Source of the DNA: Candidatus Kosakonia sp. 282A-S69
GTDB taxonomy: Bacteria > Pseudomonadota > Gammaproteobacteria > Enterobacterales > Enterobacteriaceae
Reading direction: 5' to 3'
NCBI RefSeq assembly: GCF_029433855.1
Contig: NZ_JAROAU010000004.1
Coordinates: 63,458 to 127,457, forward strand
Length of the DNA stretch: 64,000 nt
The position numbers and the translations under genes were made by a program. Shown here piece after piece: positions 56,293 to 64,000 of this stretch (its first letter is position 1; the number at the start of each line of letters is the position of its first letter). The notes below the pieces were generated by a model that was not told the origin of the DNA, did no database searches, and saw only the letters and a program-made list of their open reading frames with translations.

Positions 56293-57441
56293 ATGTTTGA
56301 ACCAATGGAATTAACCAACGACGCGGTGATTAAAGTCATCGGCGTCGGTGGCGGCGGCGGTAATGCCGTAGAGCATATGGTGCGCGAGCGCATCGAAGGG
56401 GTTGAGTTCTTCGCAGTGAATACCGACGCCCAGGCGTTGCGTAAAACGGCGGTAGGGCAGACTATCCAGATCGGTGGCGGTATCACCAAAGGTCTGGGCG
56501 CAGGGGCTAACCCTGAAGTGGGTCGTAATGCGGCTGAAGAAGATCGTGAAGCGCTGCGCGCTGCGCTTGAAGGCGCTGACATGGTCTTTATCGCAGCGGG
56601 CATGGGTGGCGGTACCGGTACCGGTGCGGCACCTGTGGTAGCTGAAGTCGCTAAAGACTTAGGCATTCTGACCGTTGCGGTGGTGACCAAGCCGTTCAAC
56701 TTTGAAGGCAAGAAGCGCATGGCTTTTGCAGAGCAGGGTATTACTGAGCTCTCAAAACATGTCGATTCCCTGATCACTATCCCGAACGATAAGCTGCTGA
56801 AAGTGCTGGGTCGCGGTATCTCTCTGCTCGACGCCTTCGGCGCGGCAAACGACGTGCTGAAAGGCGCGGTGCAGGGTATTGCCGAGCTGATTACCCGTCC
56901 GGGTCTGATGAACGTTGACTTCGCCGATGTGCGCACCGTGATGTCCGAAATGGGCTACGCGATGATGGGCTCCGGTGTGGCAAGCGGTGAAGATCGTGCG
57001 GAAGAAGCGGCAGAAATGGCGATCTCCAGCCCGCTGCTGGAAGATATCGACCTCTCTGGCGCGCGTGGTGTGCTGGTTAACATCACCGCGGGCTTCGACC
57101 TGCGTCTGGATGAGTTTGAGACCGTCGGTAACACTATCCGTGCGTTCGCTTCTGACAACGCGACGGTGGTTATCGGTACTTCTCTTGACCCGGATATGAA
57201 CGACGAACTGCGTGTGACCGTTGTTGCCACCGGTATTGGTATGGACAAGCGTCCTGAGATCACGCTGGTAACTAACAAGCAGGCGCAGCAGCCAGTGATG
57301 GATCGCTACCAGCAGCACGGCATGCAGCCGATGCAGCAGGAGCAGAAGCCGGCGAAAGTGGTTAACGACAATACGCCGCAGACCACAAAAGAGCCCGATT
57401 ATCTGGATATTCCGGCGTTTCTGCGTAAGCAGGCGGACTAA
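56293..57441 (+). CDS. ftsZ: Cell division GTPase FtsZ
   Basis: The tubulin-like GTPase that forms the Z ring. It has 382 residues (E. coli 383). The tubulin signature GGGTGTG is at 105-111 and the N-terminal GVGGGGGNA loop at 17-25. After the GTPase and C-terminal domains comes a Gln-rich disordered linker (about 317-365), then the conserved C-terminal peptide [14 protein letters not shown], which binds FtsA, ZipA and ZapD (zapD also lies in this window). GGAGAGA precedes the ATG by 4-5 bases. Confidence 0.99.
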   Translation: MFEPMELTNDAVIKVIGVGGGGGNAVEHMVRERIEGVEFFAVNTDAQALRKTAVGQTIQIGGGITKGLGAGANPEVGRNAAEEDREALRAALEGADMVFIAAGMGGGTGTGAAPVVAEVAKDLGILTVAVVTKPFNFEGKKRMAFAEQGITELSKHVDSLITIPNDKLLKVLGRGISLLDAFGAANDVLKGAVQGIAELITRPGLMNVDFADVRTVMSEMGYAMMGSGVASGEDRAEEAAEMAISSPLLEDIDLSGARGVLVNITAGFDLRLDEFETVGNTIRAFASDNATVVIGTSLDPDMNDELRVTVVATGIGMDKRPEITLVTNKQAQQPVMDRYQQHGMQPMQQEQKPAKVVNDNTPQTTKEPDYLDIPAFLRKQAD

Positions 57442-57481
57442 GAATTTACTGGAAGTTGGGCATGTTCGCTCTTTGTGCTAA

Positions 57482-58459
<978 letters not shown>

Positions 58460-58477
58460 CGCCATAACCTAAAAAAT

Positions 58478-58531
58478 CGACTGGTTAACCTGGCACTCTC
58501 TCCGGTCAGGGGAACCAGTCGTTTTTCTTTT
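58478..58531 (+). terminator. Terminator downstream of lpxC
   Basis: CGACTGGTT (58478-58486) pairs with AACCAGTCG (58513-58521), with an inner CCTG/CAGG pairing, followed by TTTTTCTTTTT. The A-run before the stem would also give T residues on the other strand. Confidence 0.75.
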
Positions 58532-58740
58532 TGCGCGCCGCAAAAACCTCTCTTCACGATCGATCTTCCCGGAAAGCTTTTCAACGCCGAAAGTCTGCGT
58601 TTGATTGCTGCTTTCCTCGCCAGTTTTAACACGCGTCAGCCCTGTTTCCTGCTGTGTGGCGGCCGCATTAGTGATAAGATTTGTGCGCAATCGACTTTCA
58701 TAGACGCAAAATCAAGGACGCGTCTTTTTTGGTGGAGCAA

Positions 58741-59244
58741 GTGAGCGGAATTCTGACGCGTTGGCGACAATTTGGCAGACGCTATTTCTGGCCGCATCTC
58801 TTATTAGGGATGGTCGCGGCAAGTTTTGGCTTGCCCGCGCTCGTCAGTAATACCGAAACTCATGCCACGCGCGAAACGACGCGCAATCACGATTCGGCGA
58901 CTACGGCGAATTTTACCAGCCTCGCGCTGCTGGAAGCGAAACGCCGCCCGAACTTCACCGTCGATTACTGGCATCAGCACGCTATCCGCACAGTTATTCG
59001 TCATCTTTCGTTCGCCATGTCACCGCAAACGCTGGCCGCTGCAACGGAAGAGCCTTTACCGATTCAGGCACACCATCTTGCCCTGCTCGATACGTTAAGC
59101 GCGCTACTTAACGTTGAAAGCAAGCCGCCGGCGATTGTACGCCTTGCGGCTCGCCTCGCCTCTACACCTTACACAACGTTCAGTGTCTCCAACTGGATTA
59201 GCCAGGCGCAGGGTATCCGCGCCGGGCCATACTCCCTCAGCTAA
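58741..59244 (+). CDS. secM: SecM, secretion monitor and arrest peptide
   Basis: An exported regulator whose own translation stalls unless it is pulled by the Sec machinery; stalling opens the secA ribosome binding site. The start is GTG 58741 behind GGTGGAG, giving (M)[20 protein letters not shown] and 167 residues (E. coli 170). A long signal sequence is followed by a short body. The arrest motif [17 protein letters not shown] occupies residues 147-163 and keeps all key residues (F, W, I, GIRAGP). The ~20 residues before it differ clearly from E. coli. secA follows after 58 bases. Confidence 0.95.
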   Translation: MSGILTRWRQFGRRYFWPHLLLGMVAASFGLPALVSNTETHATRETTRNHDSATTANFTSLALLEAKRRPNFTVDYWHQHAIRTVIRHLSFAMSPQTLAAATEEPLPIQAHHLALLDTLSALLNVESKPPAIVRLAARLASTPYTTFSVSNWISQAQGIRAGPYSLS

Positions 59245-59302
59245 AAAGAACATTCATCCATTTTTTTTCGCTTCGCTGAGCGGAGTATCAGAGATTTTTA
59301 TC

Positions 59303-62005
59303 ATGCTAAATTTGTTAACAAAAGTATTCGGTAGCCGCAACGATCGTACGCTGCGTCGTATGCGTAAAACCGTCAACCAGATCAACGCCATGGAACCGGC
59401 CCTTGAGAAGCTCAGCGATGATGAGCTGAAAGGCAAGACGGTAGAGTTCCGCGCGCGTCTTGAAAAGGGCGAAAGCGTCGATTCCCTGCTGCCAGAAGCC
59501 TTTGCGGTCGTACGCGAAGCCAGTAAACGTGTCTTCGGTATGCGCCACTTTGATGTGCAGCTGCTCGGCGGTATGGTGCTCAACGATCGCTGCATCGCCG
59601 AGATGCGTACCGGTGAAGGTAAAACCCTGACCGCAACCCTGCCGGCTTATCTGAACGCGCTGAGCGGCAAAGGCGTGCACGTGGTGACCGTCAACGACTA
59701 TCTGGCGCAGCGTGATGCCGAAAACAACCGTCCACTGTTCGAATTCCTCGGCCTGACCGTCGGCATCAACCTGCCGGGCATGCCGTCTGTTGCCAAACGC
59801 GAAGCTTATGCTGCTGATATCACCTACGGCACCAATAACGAATATGGCTTCGACTACCTGCGTGACAACATGGCGTTCAGCCCTGAAGAGCGCGTCCAGC
59901 GTAAGCTGCACTATGCGCTGGTGGATGAGGTGGACTCCATCCTGATCGATGAAGCGCGTACGCCGCTTATCATCTCTGGTCCGGCGGAAGATAGCTCCGA
60001 CCTCTACAAAAAAGTGAACAAAATCATCCCTCACCTGGTGCGCCAGGAGAAAGAGGATTCTGACACCTTCCAGGGCGAAGGCCACTTCTCAGTCGACGAG
60101 AAAGCGCGTCAGGTTACCCTGACTGAGCGCGGTCTGGTGCTGATTGAAGAGCTGCTGGTGAAAGAGGGCATCATGGAGGAGGGGGAGTCCCTTTACTCTC
60201 CGACCAACATCATGCTGATGCATCACGTTACCGCCGCGCTGCGCGCCCATGTGCTCTTTACTCGCGATGTTGACTACATCGTTAAAGAGGGTGAAGTGAT
60301 CATCGTTGATGAGCACACCGGCCGTACCATGCAGGGCCGCCGCTGGTCCGATGGCCTGCATCAGGCCGTTGAAGCCAAAGAAGGCGTAGAGATCCAGAAT
60401 GAAAACCAGACTCTGGCTTCCATCACTTTCCAGAACTACTTCCGTCTGTATGAAAAGCTGGCCGGTATGACCGGTACGGCAGATACCGAAGCGTTCGAAT
60501 TCAGCTCTATCTACAAACTGGATACGGTGGTTGTGCCGACCAACCGCCCAATGATCCGTAAAGATATGGCGGATCTGGTCTATATGACCGAAGCGGAAAA
60601 AATTCAGGCGATCATCGAAGATATCAAAGAGCGTACCGCCAATGGTCAGCCGGTGCTGGTCGGCACCATCTCGATTGAAAAGTCAGAAGTGGTATCGAAT
60701 GAGTTAACCAAAGCGGGCATCAAACACAACGTTCTGAACGCCAAATTCCACGCCAAAGAGGCGGATATCGTAGCGCAGGCCGGTTATCCGGGCGCGGTCA
60801 CTATTGCCACTAACATGGCGGGCCGTGGTACTGATATCGTGCTTGGCGGCAGCTGGCAGTCTGAGCTGGCCGAGCTTGTGGATCCGACTCCTGAACAGGT
60901 TGCACAACTGAAAGCCGAGTGGCAGAAACGCCATGACGCGGTGCTGGCATCGGGCGGTCTGCACATCATTGGTACCGAGCGCCACGAATCACGCCGTATC
61001 GATAACCAGCTGCGCGGCCGTTCCGGCCGTCAGGGCGATGCGGGCTCTTCCCGTTTCTACCTCTCGATGGAAGATGCGTTGATGCGTATTTTCGCCTCCG
61101 ATCGTGTCTCCGGCATGATGCGCAAGCTTGGCATGAAGCCGGGCGAAGCGATTGAGCATCCGTGGGTAACAAAAGCGATTGCCAACGCACAGCGTAAAGT
61201 TGAAAGCCGCAACTTCGATATTCGTAAGCAGCTGCTGGAATATGATGATGTAGCGAACGATCAGCGTCGCGCAATCTACACCCAGCGTAATGAACTGCTG
61301 GATGTGACTGATGTGAGCGAAACCATCAACAGCATTCGTGAAGATGTCTTCAAAGCAACCATCGACGGGCATATTCCGCCGCAGTCCCTGGAAGAGATGT
61401 GGGATGTTCCTGGCCTGCAGGAGCGTCTGAAAAACGATTTCGACCTCGATTTGCCGATTGCCGAATGGCTGGATAAAGAGCCCAACCTGCATGAAGAGAC
61501 GCTGCGTGAGCGTATTCTGCAGAGCGCGGTAGAGACCTACCAGCGTAAAGAGGAAGTGGTTGGCGCGGAGATGATGCGTCACTTCGAAAAAGGCGTCATG
61601 CTGCAAACCCTCGACTCCCTGTGGAAAGAGCACCTGGCGGCGATGGATTATCTGCGCCAGGGGATCCATCTGCGCGGCTACGCGCAAAAAGATCCGAAGC
61701 AGGAGTACAAGCGTGAATCCTTCGCCATGTTCGCTGCGATGCTGGAGTCGCTGAAGTATGAAGTGATCAGCACCCTGAGTAAGGTACAGGTGCGTATGCC
61801 GGAAGAGGTGGAAGCGATGGAGCAGCAGCGCCGCGAAGAAGCCGAACGTCTGGCCCAGATGCAGCAACTGAGCCACCAGGATGATGAAGCCGCCGCTGCG
61901 GCTGCACTTGCCGATCAAACTGGCGAGCGCAAAGTTGGCCGTAACGATCCTTGCCCGTGCGGTTCCGGTAAGAAATATAAACAGTGCCATGGCCGTCTCG
62001 CATAA
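59303..62005 (+). CDS. secA: SecA, preprotein translocase ATPase
   Basis: Drives post-translational export through SecYEG. The start is ATG 59303 ([15 protein letters not shown]), giving 900 residues (E. coli 901); longer in-frame extensions would run through secM. Walker A GEGKT lies near residues 104-109, DEVD(S) (Walker B) near 209-212, and the C-terminal zinc-binding [13 protein letters not shown], which contacts SecB, is intact. Its translation is regulated by the upstream secM arrest peptide. A strong terminator follows 16 bases after the stop. Confidence 0.98.
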   Translation: MLNLLTKVFGSRNDRTLRRMRKTVNQINAMEPALEKLSDDELKGKTVEFRARLEKGESVDSLLPEAFAVVREASKRVFGMRHFDVQLLGGMVLNDRCIAEMRTGEGKTLTATLPAYLNALSGKGVHVVTVNDYLAQRDAENNRPLFEFLGLTVGINLPGMPSVAKREAYAADITYGTNNEYGFDYLRDNMAFSPEERVQRKLHYALVDEVDSILIDEARTPLIISGPAEDSSDLYKKVNKIIPHLVRQEKEDSDTFQGEGHFSVDEKARQVTLTERGLVLIEELLVKEGIMEEGESLYSPTNIMLMHHVTAALRAHVLFTRDVDYIVKEGEVIIVDEHTGRTMQGRRWSDGLHQAVEAKEGVEIQNENQTLASITFQNYFRLYEKLAGMTGTADTEAFEFSSIYKLDTVVVPTNRPMIRKDMADLVYMTEAEKIQAIIEDIKERTANGQPVLVGTISIEKSEVVSNELTKAGIKHNVLNAKFHAKEADIVAQAGYPGAVTIATNMAGRGTDIVLGGSWQSELAELVDPTPEQVAQLKAEWQKRHDAVLASGGLHIIGTERHESRRIDNQLRGRSGRQGDAGSSRFYLSMEDALMRIFASDRVSGMMRKLGMKPGEAIEHPWVTKAIANAQRKVESRNFDIRKQLLEYDDVANDQRRAIYTQRNELLDVTDVSETINSIREDVFKATIDGHIPPQSLEEMWDVPGLQERLKNDFDLDLPIAEWLDKEPNLHEETLRERILQSAVETYQRKEEVVGAEMMRHFEKGVMLQTLDSLWKEHLAAMDYLRQGIHLRGYAQKDPKQEYKRESFAMFAAMLESLKYEVISTLSKVQVRMPEEVEAMEQQRREEAERLAQMQQLSHQDDEAAAAAALADQTGERKVGRNDPCPCGSGKKYKQCHGRLA

Positions 62006-62021
62006 CGGCTAATTAACAGAT

Positions 62022-62050
62022 AAAAAGGCGCAGATCTCTGCGCCTTTTTT
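62022..62050 (+). terminator. secA terminator
   Basis: AAAAAGGCGCAG (62022-62033) and CTGCGCCTTTTT (62038-62049) form a 12-bp stem with an ATCT loop and end in T6. It stops only 15 bases before the mutT ATG, so mutT may depend on read-through or on a promoter further up. Confidence 0.9.
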
Positions 62051-62064
62051 ATGGAGTCAGCAGC

Positions 62065-62466
62065 ATGAAAATACTCAATATCGCCGTCGGTATTATTCGT
62101 AACCCGCAGGGCGACATCTTTATTACCCGGCGTGGGGCCGATGCGCATATGGCAAACATGCGCGAATTTCCCGGCGGTAAAATCGAAGCGGGCGAAACGC
62201 CGGAGCAGGCGATGATCCGTGAGCTACAGGAAGAGGTGGGCATCACCACGCAAAGTGCCACGCTGTTCGATAAGCTGGAGTATCAATTCCCCGACCGCCA
62301 TATTACGCTCTGGTTCTGGCTGGTGGAGAAATGGCAGGGCGAGCCATGGGGTAAGGAGGGGCAGCCGGGCGAATGGATTGCGCAAAGCGCGCTGAAAGCA
62401 GAAGATTTTCCCCCGGCTAACGAACCGGTCATTACAAAACTGATTCAGCAGAGCCAGACCCGCTGA
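62065..62466 (+). CDS. mutT: MutT, 8-oxo-dGTP diphosphatase
   Basis: Hydrolyses 8-oxo-dGTP and 8-oxo-GTP, preventing A:T to C:G changes. It has 133 residues (E. coli 129). The Nudix box starts at Gly38 with Glu44, then R52-E53-L-Q-E56-E57-V-G59, the complete catalytic set. GGAG lies 8 bases upstream of the ATG, between the secA terminator and the gene. It converges on yacG. Confidence 0.97.
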   Translation: MKILNIAVGIIRNPQGDIFITRRGADAHMANMREFPGGKIEAGETPEQAMIRELQEEVGITTQSATLFDKLEYQFPDRHITLWFWLVEKWQGEPWGKEGQPGEWIAQSALKAEDFPPANEPVITKLIQQSQTR

Positions 62467-62490
62467 CTTCAGCCAGCGGGCCGCCAGAGA

Positions 62491-62685
62491 TTACTGTTGC
62501 TCTTCGCTCCACTCATCGCTGTCAGAGAGATCGCCCGCGCTGGGGATACGTTTCTCTTCCGCAGCCCATTCGCCGAGGTCAATAAGCTGGCAGCGTTTGC
62601 AGCAAAAAGGGCGAAATGGGCTCTCTTCGCCCCATACCACTGGTTTGCCGCAGGTCGGGCAATTCACAATTGTCTTTTCAGTCAT
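62491..62685 (-). CDS. yacG: YacG, DNA gyrase inhibitor
   Basis: A zinc-finger protein that binds GyrB and inhibits gyrase. It has 64 residues (E. coli 65). Four zinc-binding cysteines are in place: Cys9 and Cys12 (CPTC) and Cys28/Cys32 (FCCKRC, with an additional Cys29). The acidic C-terminal tail SDSDEWSEE is typical. It starts 9 bases after the zapD stop and belongs to the coaE-zapD-yacG operon. Confidence 0.95.
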   Translation of the reverse strand: MTEKTIVNCPTCGKPVVWGEESPFRPFCCKRCQLIDLGEWAAEEKRIPSAGDLSDSDEWSEEQQ

Positions 62686-62694
62686 CAGGGTTCC

Positions 62695-63438
62695 TTAACA
62701 GCAGGCTAATTCAAAATCGAGCCGCTCCGGCACCGTGCCGTGTTCGCTGTCGAGGGGCATAAAACGAATGGCAAAGCGGCTTTTATGGCCGGAGATTTGC
62801 GGGTAGAGCCGCGCCTCAAGCGGTAGTTGCAGACGCAGCAGATCGGCATCATCACCGTTATCCTGGTAAAAACCGTTCAGGCTGGTCTGGCGGCGATAGG
62901 GGGCAGCATTGCGGATCAGATCGAGGATTAACGTCAGGGTAGCGCGCAGCGGCTCAAGGCTCTCCAGCCAGTAACTTACCTGCGCATCACGCTGCTCCTG
63001 CGGTAAGTGTAACCACATATGCAGCGTCGGCAGATCGAAGCTACAGCAGCCGCCGGGAATGCTTAAACGCTGGCGTACCAGCGCGATCAGCCGATCCTCA
63101 CGTAACATCTGACCGATGCGCGGAGCACTCATCAGCACCGCTCCGCTTCCTTTGAGTTGTTGGCGGATCTCTTCAATACGATTGGGATCCACGCCCGGCA
63201 CTTCGCTCCAGGCTTGCAGCTTACGTTGCTGGCGCTCCAGCTCTTTCAACAGTTCAGTGCGGGTATCTCCGCGCTCGAATACATCCAGCAGATCGCCCAC
63301 GTTGCGGAAGAGGTGCAGCGCGCCCGCATGGTCGCTAACGGGCAAATGGACGGAGAGTTGTTGCAGTAAGAACTCAACACGCAGCCAGGTGCGCATCTTT
63401 TCATTTAGTGGATGTTCAAAAAGGACGTGGGTGTGCAT
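62695..63438 (-). CDS. zapD: ZapD, FtsZ-bundling cell division protein
   Basis: A cytoplasmic protein that binds the FtsZ C-terminal peptide and crosslinks protofilaments. It has 247 residues, equal to E. coli (older name yacF), with the helical N-terminal domain beginning [17 protein letters not shown] and the beta domain ending [10 protein letters not shown]. Its ATG shares one base with the coaE stop (TAATG). Its target ftsZ lies about 5 kb away on the opposite strand. Confidence 0.97.
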   Translation of the reverse strand: MHTHVLFEHPLNEKMRTWLRVEFLLQQLSVHLPVSDHAGALHLFRNVGDLLDVFERGDTRTELLKELERQQRKLQAWSEVPGVDPNRIEEIRQQLKGSGAVLMSAPRIGQMLREDRLIALVRQRLSIPGGCCSFDLPTLHMWLHLPQEQRDAQVSYWLESLEPLRATLTLILDLIRNAAPYRRQTSLNGFYQDNGDDADLLRLQLPLEARLYPQISGHKSRFAIRFMPLDSEHGTVPERLDFELACC

Positions 63439-64000
63439 TACGGTTTTTCCTGTGATACGGCCTGCGCGCCGAGAGCGAGATAGTGCGCGTGCAGGCGGGC
63501 AACATCCGATGCGATTGCATCTGGTGCGCCATTATTGTCAATGACATCATCCGCGACGGCAAGCCGCGCATCGCGCGTGGCTTGCGCGGCGAGGATCTGT
63601 TCAGCATGTTCGCGGGTCACGCCGTCACGGCGCATGGTGCGTAAAATTTGTGTCTCAACCGGAACGTCAATGACTAATACCCGATCGGCTTTGTGATAAA
63701 GCTGGTTCTCTACCAGCAGCGGAACGACCCACAATACATAAGGTGATGTCACCCGGGCCATCTGACGCTCGGTCTCTTGTTGAATCAGCGGGTGCAGCAA
63801 GCCGTTGAGCCAGCGCTTATCAACGTCAGAGGCAAATATATGTTCGCGCAGTAAGCGACGATTGAGTGAACCGTCCGCGAGGATCATTTCATCGCCGAAC
63901 TTTCCGGCGATAGCGCGTAGCGCAGGGGTGCCAGGTTCGACTACCTGGCGGGCAATAACGTCCGCGTCGATAACGTTAACGCCCTGTTTGGCGAAAGCAT
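63438..64000 (-). CDS. coaE: Dephospho-CoA kinase, partial (N-terminus outside window)
   Basis: Phosphorylates dephospho-CoA at the ribose 3'-hydroxyl, the last step of coenzyme A synthesis. The frame runs open through the right edge; the visible ~187 residues begin [20 protein letters not shown], so about 20 N-terminal residues including the P-loop are missing from the window. The IDAD motif, the [10 protein letters not shown] and LLVENQLY blocks and the C-terminal [16 protein letters not shown]-type block (here [10 protein letters not shown]) are present. An internal ATG at 63887 is not the true start. It heads the zapD-yacG run. Confidence 0.95.
   Translation of the reverse strand, partial: AFAKQGVNVIDADVIARQVVEPGTPALRAIAGKFGDEMILADGSLNRRLLREHIFASDVDKRWLNGLLHPLIQQETERQMARVTSPYVLWVVPLLVENQLYHKADRVLVIDVPVETQILRTMRRDGVTREHAEQILAAQATRDARLAVADDVIDNNGAPDAIASDVARLHAHYLALGAQAVSQEKP

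Noticed and set aside
40540-57441. The dcw cluster as a possible novel gene neighbourhood
   Set aside because: Order, overlaps and lengths are the standard enterobacterial arrangement, with no inserted or missing gene.
59114-59302. 63-codon N-terminal extension of secA
   Set aside because: It overlaps secM in another frame, and the conserved SecA N-terminus begins at ATG 59303.
62459-62480. CCCGCTG/CAGCGGG stem between mutT and yacG as a terminator
   Set aside because: The stem includes the mutT stop codon and no T-run follows on either strand, so termination is not supported.

Overview
The window is chromosomal DNA of a member of the Enterobacteriaceae. Nearly every protein reads as a close full-length relative of its Escherichia coli counterpart, and gene order follows the first two minutes of the E. 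coli map from kefF to coaE without interruption. REP-type palindromes, enteric regulatory sequences (AraC, CRP, LexA and MraZ sites), an SgrS RNA and a leuL attenuator support this. The GC-rich third codon positions, an SgrS without sgrT and AraC of Salmonella length suggest an Enterobacter/Kosakonia/Cronobacter-like genus rather than E. coli itself. The genus is an inference.

Layout. 1-3066 (+): potassium efflux pair kefF-kefC, then folA. 3101-9820 (-): envelope and housekeeping operon lptD-surA-pdxA-rsmA-apaG-apaH. 10016-16963: djlA (+), then rluA, rapA and polB (-), with a LexA box ahead of polB. 17038-22268: araBAD (-) and divergent araC (+) around a complete ara control region. 22395-28235: yabI (+) meets thiBPQ (-), which lies under a TPP riboswitch, followed by sgrR (-). 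28303-29660 (+): sgrS RNA and setA. 29824-34690 (-): leuLABCD with attenuator. 35170-39919 (+): leuO, ilvIH and cra. 40450-57441 (+): the complete division and cell wall (dcw) cluster mraZ-rsmH-ftsL-ftsI-murE-murF-mraY-murD-ftsW-murG-murC-ddlB-ftsQ-ftsA-ftsZ, most junctions being overlaps. 57542-62466 (+): lpxC, secM-secA and mutT. 62491-64000 (-): yacG, zapD and coaE, which runs off the right edge.

How the genes work together. The dcw genes make lipid II from UDP-MurNAc and build the divisome that uses it; lpxC, lptD and surA serve the outer membrane, and secM tunes SecA synthesis to export demand. The ara, leu, ilv and thi blocks are separate metabolic operons with local control. SgrR, SgrS and SetA form the glucose-phosphate stress module.

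I see no insertion sequence, prophage, CRISPR array, tRNA or rRNA gene, and no sign of a horizontally acquired island. I did not find a previously undescribed system. The observations most worth checking are the shortened SgrS lacking sgrT, the tail-to-tail overlap of yabI and thiQ, the diverged SecM with an intact arrest motif, and the combined terminator/promoter/LexA segment between araD and polB.
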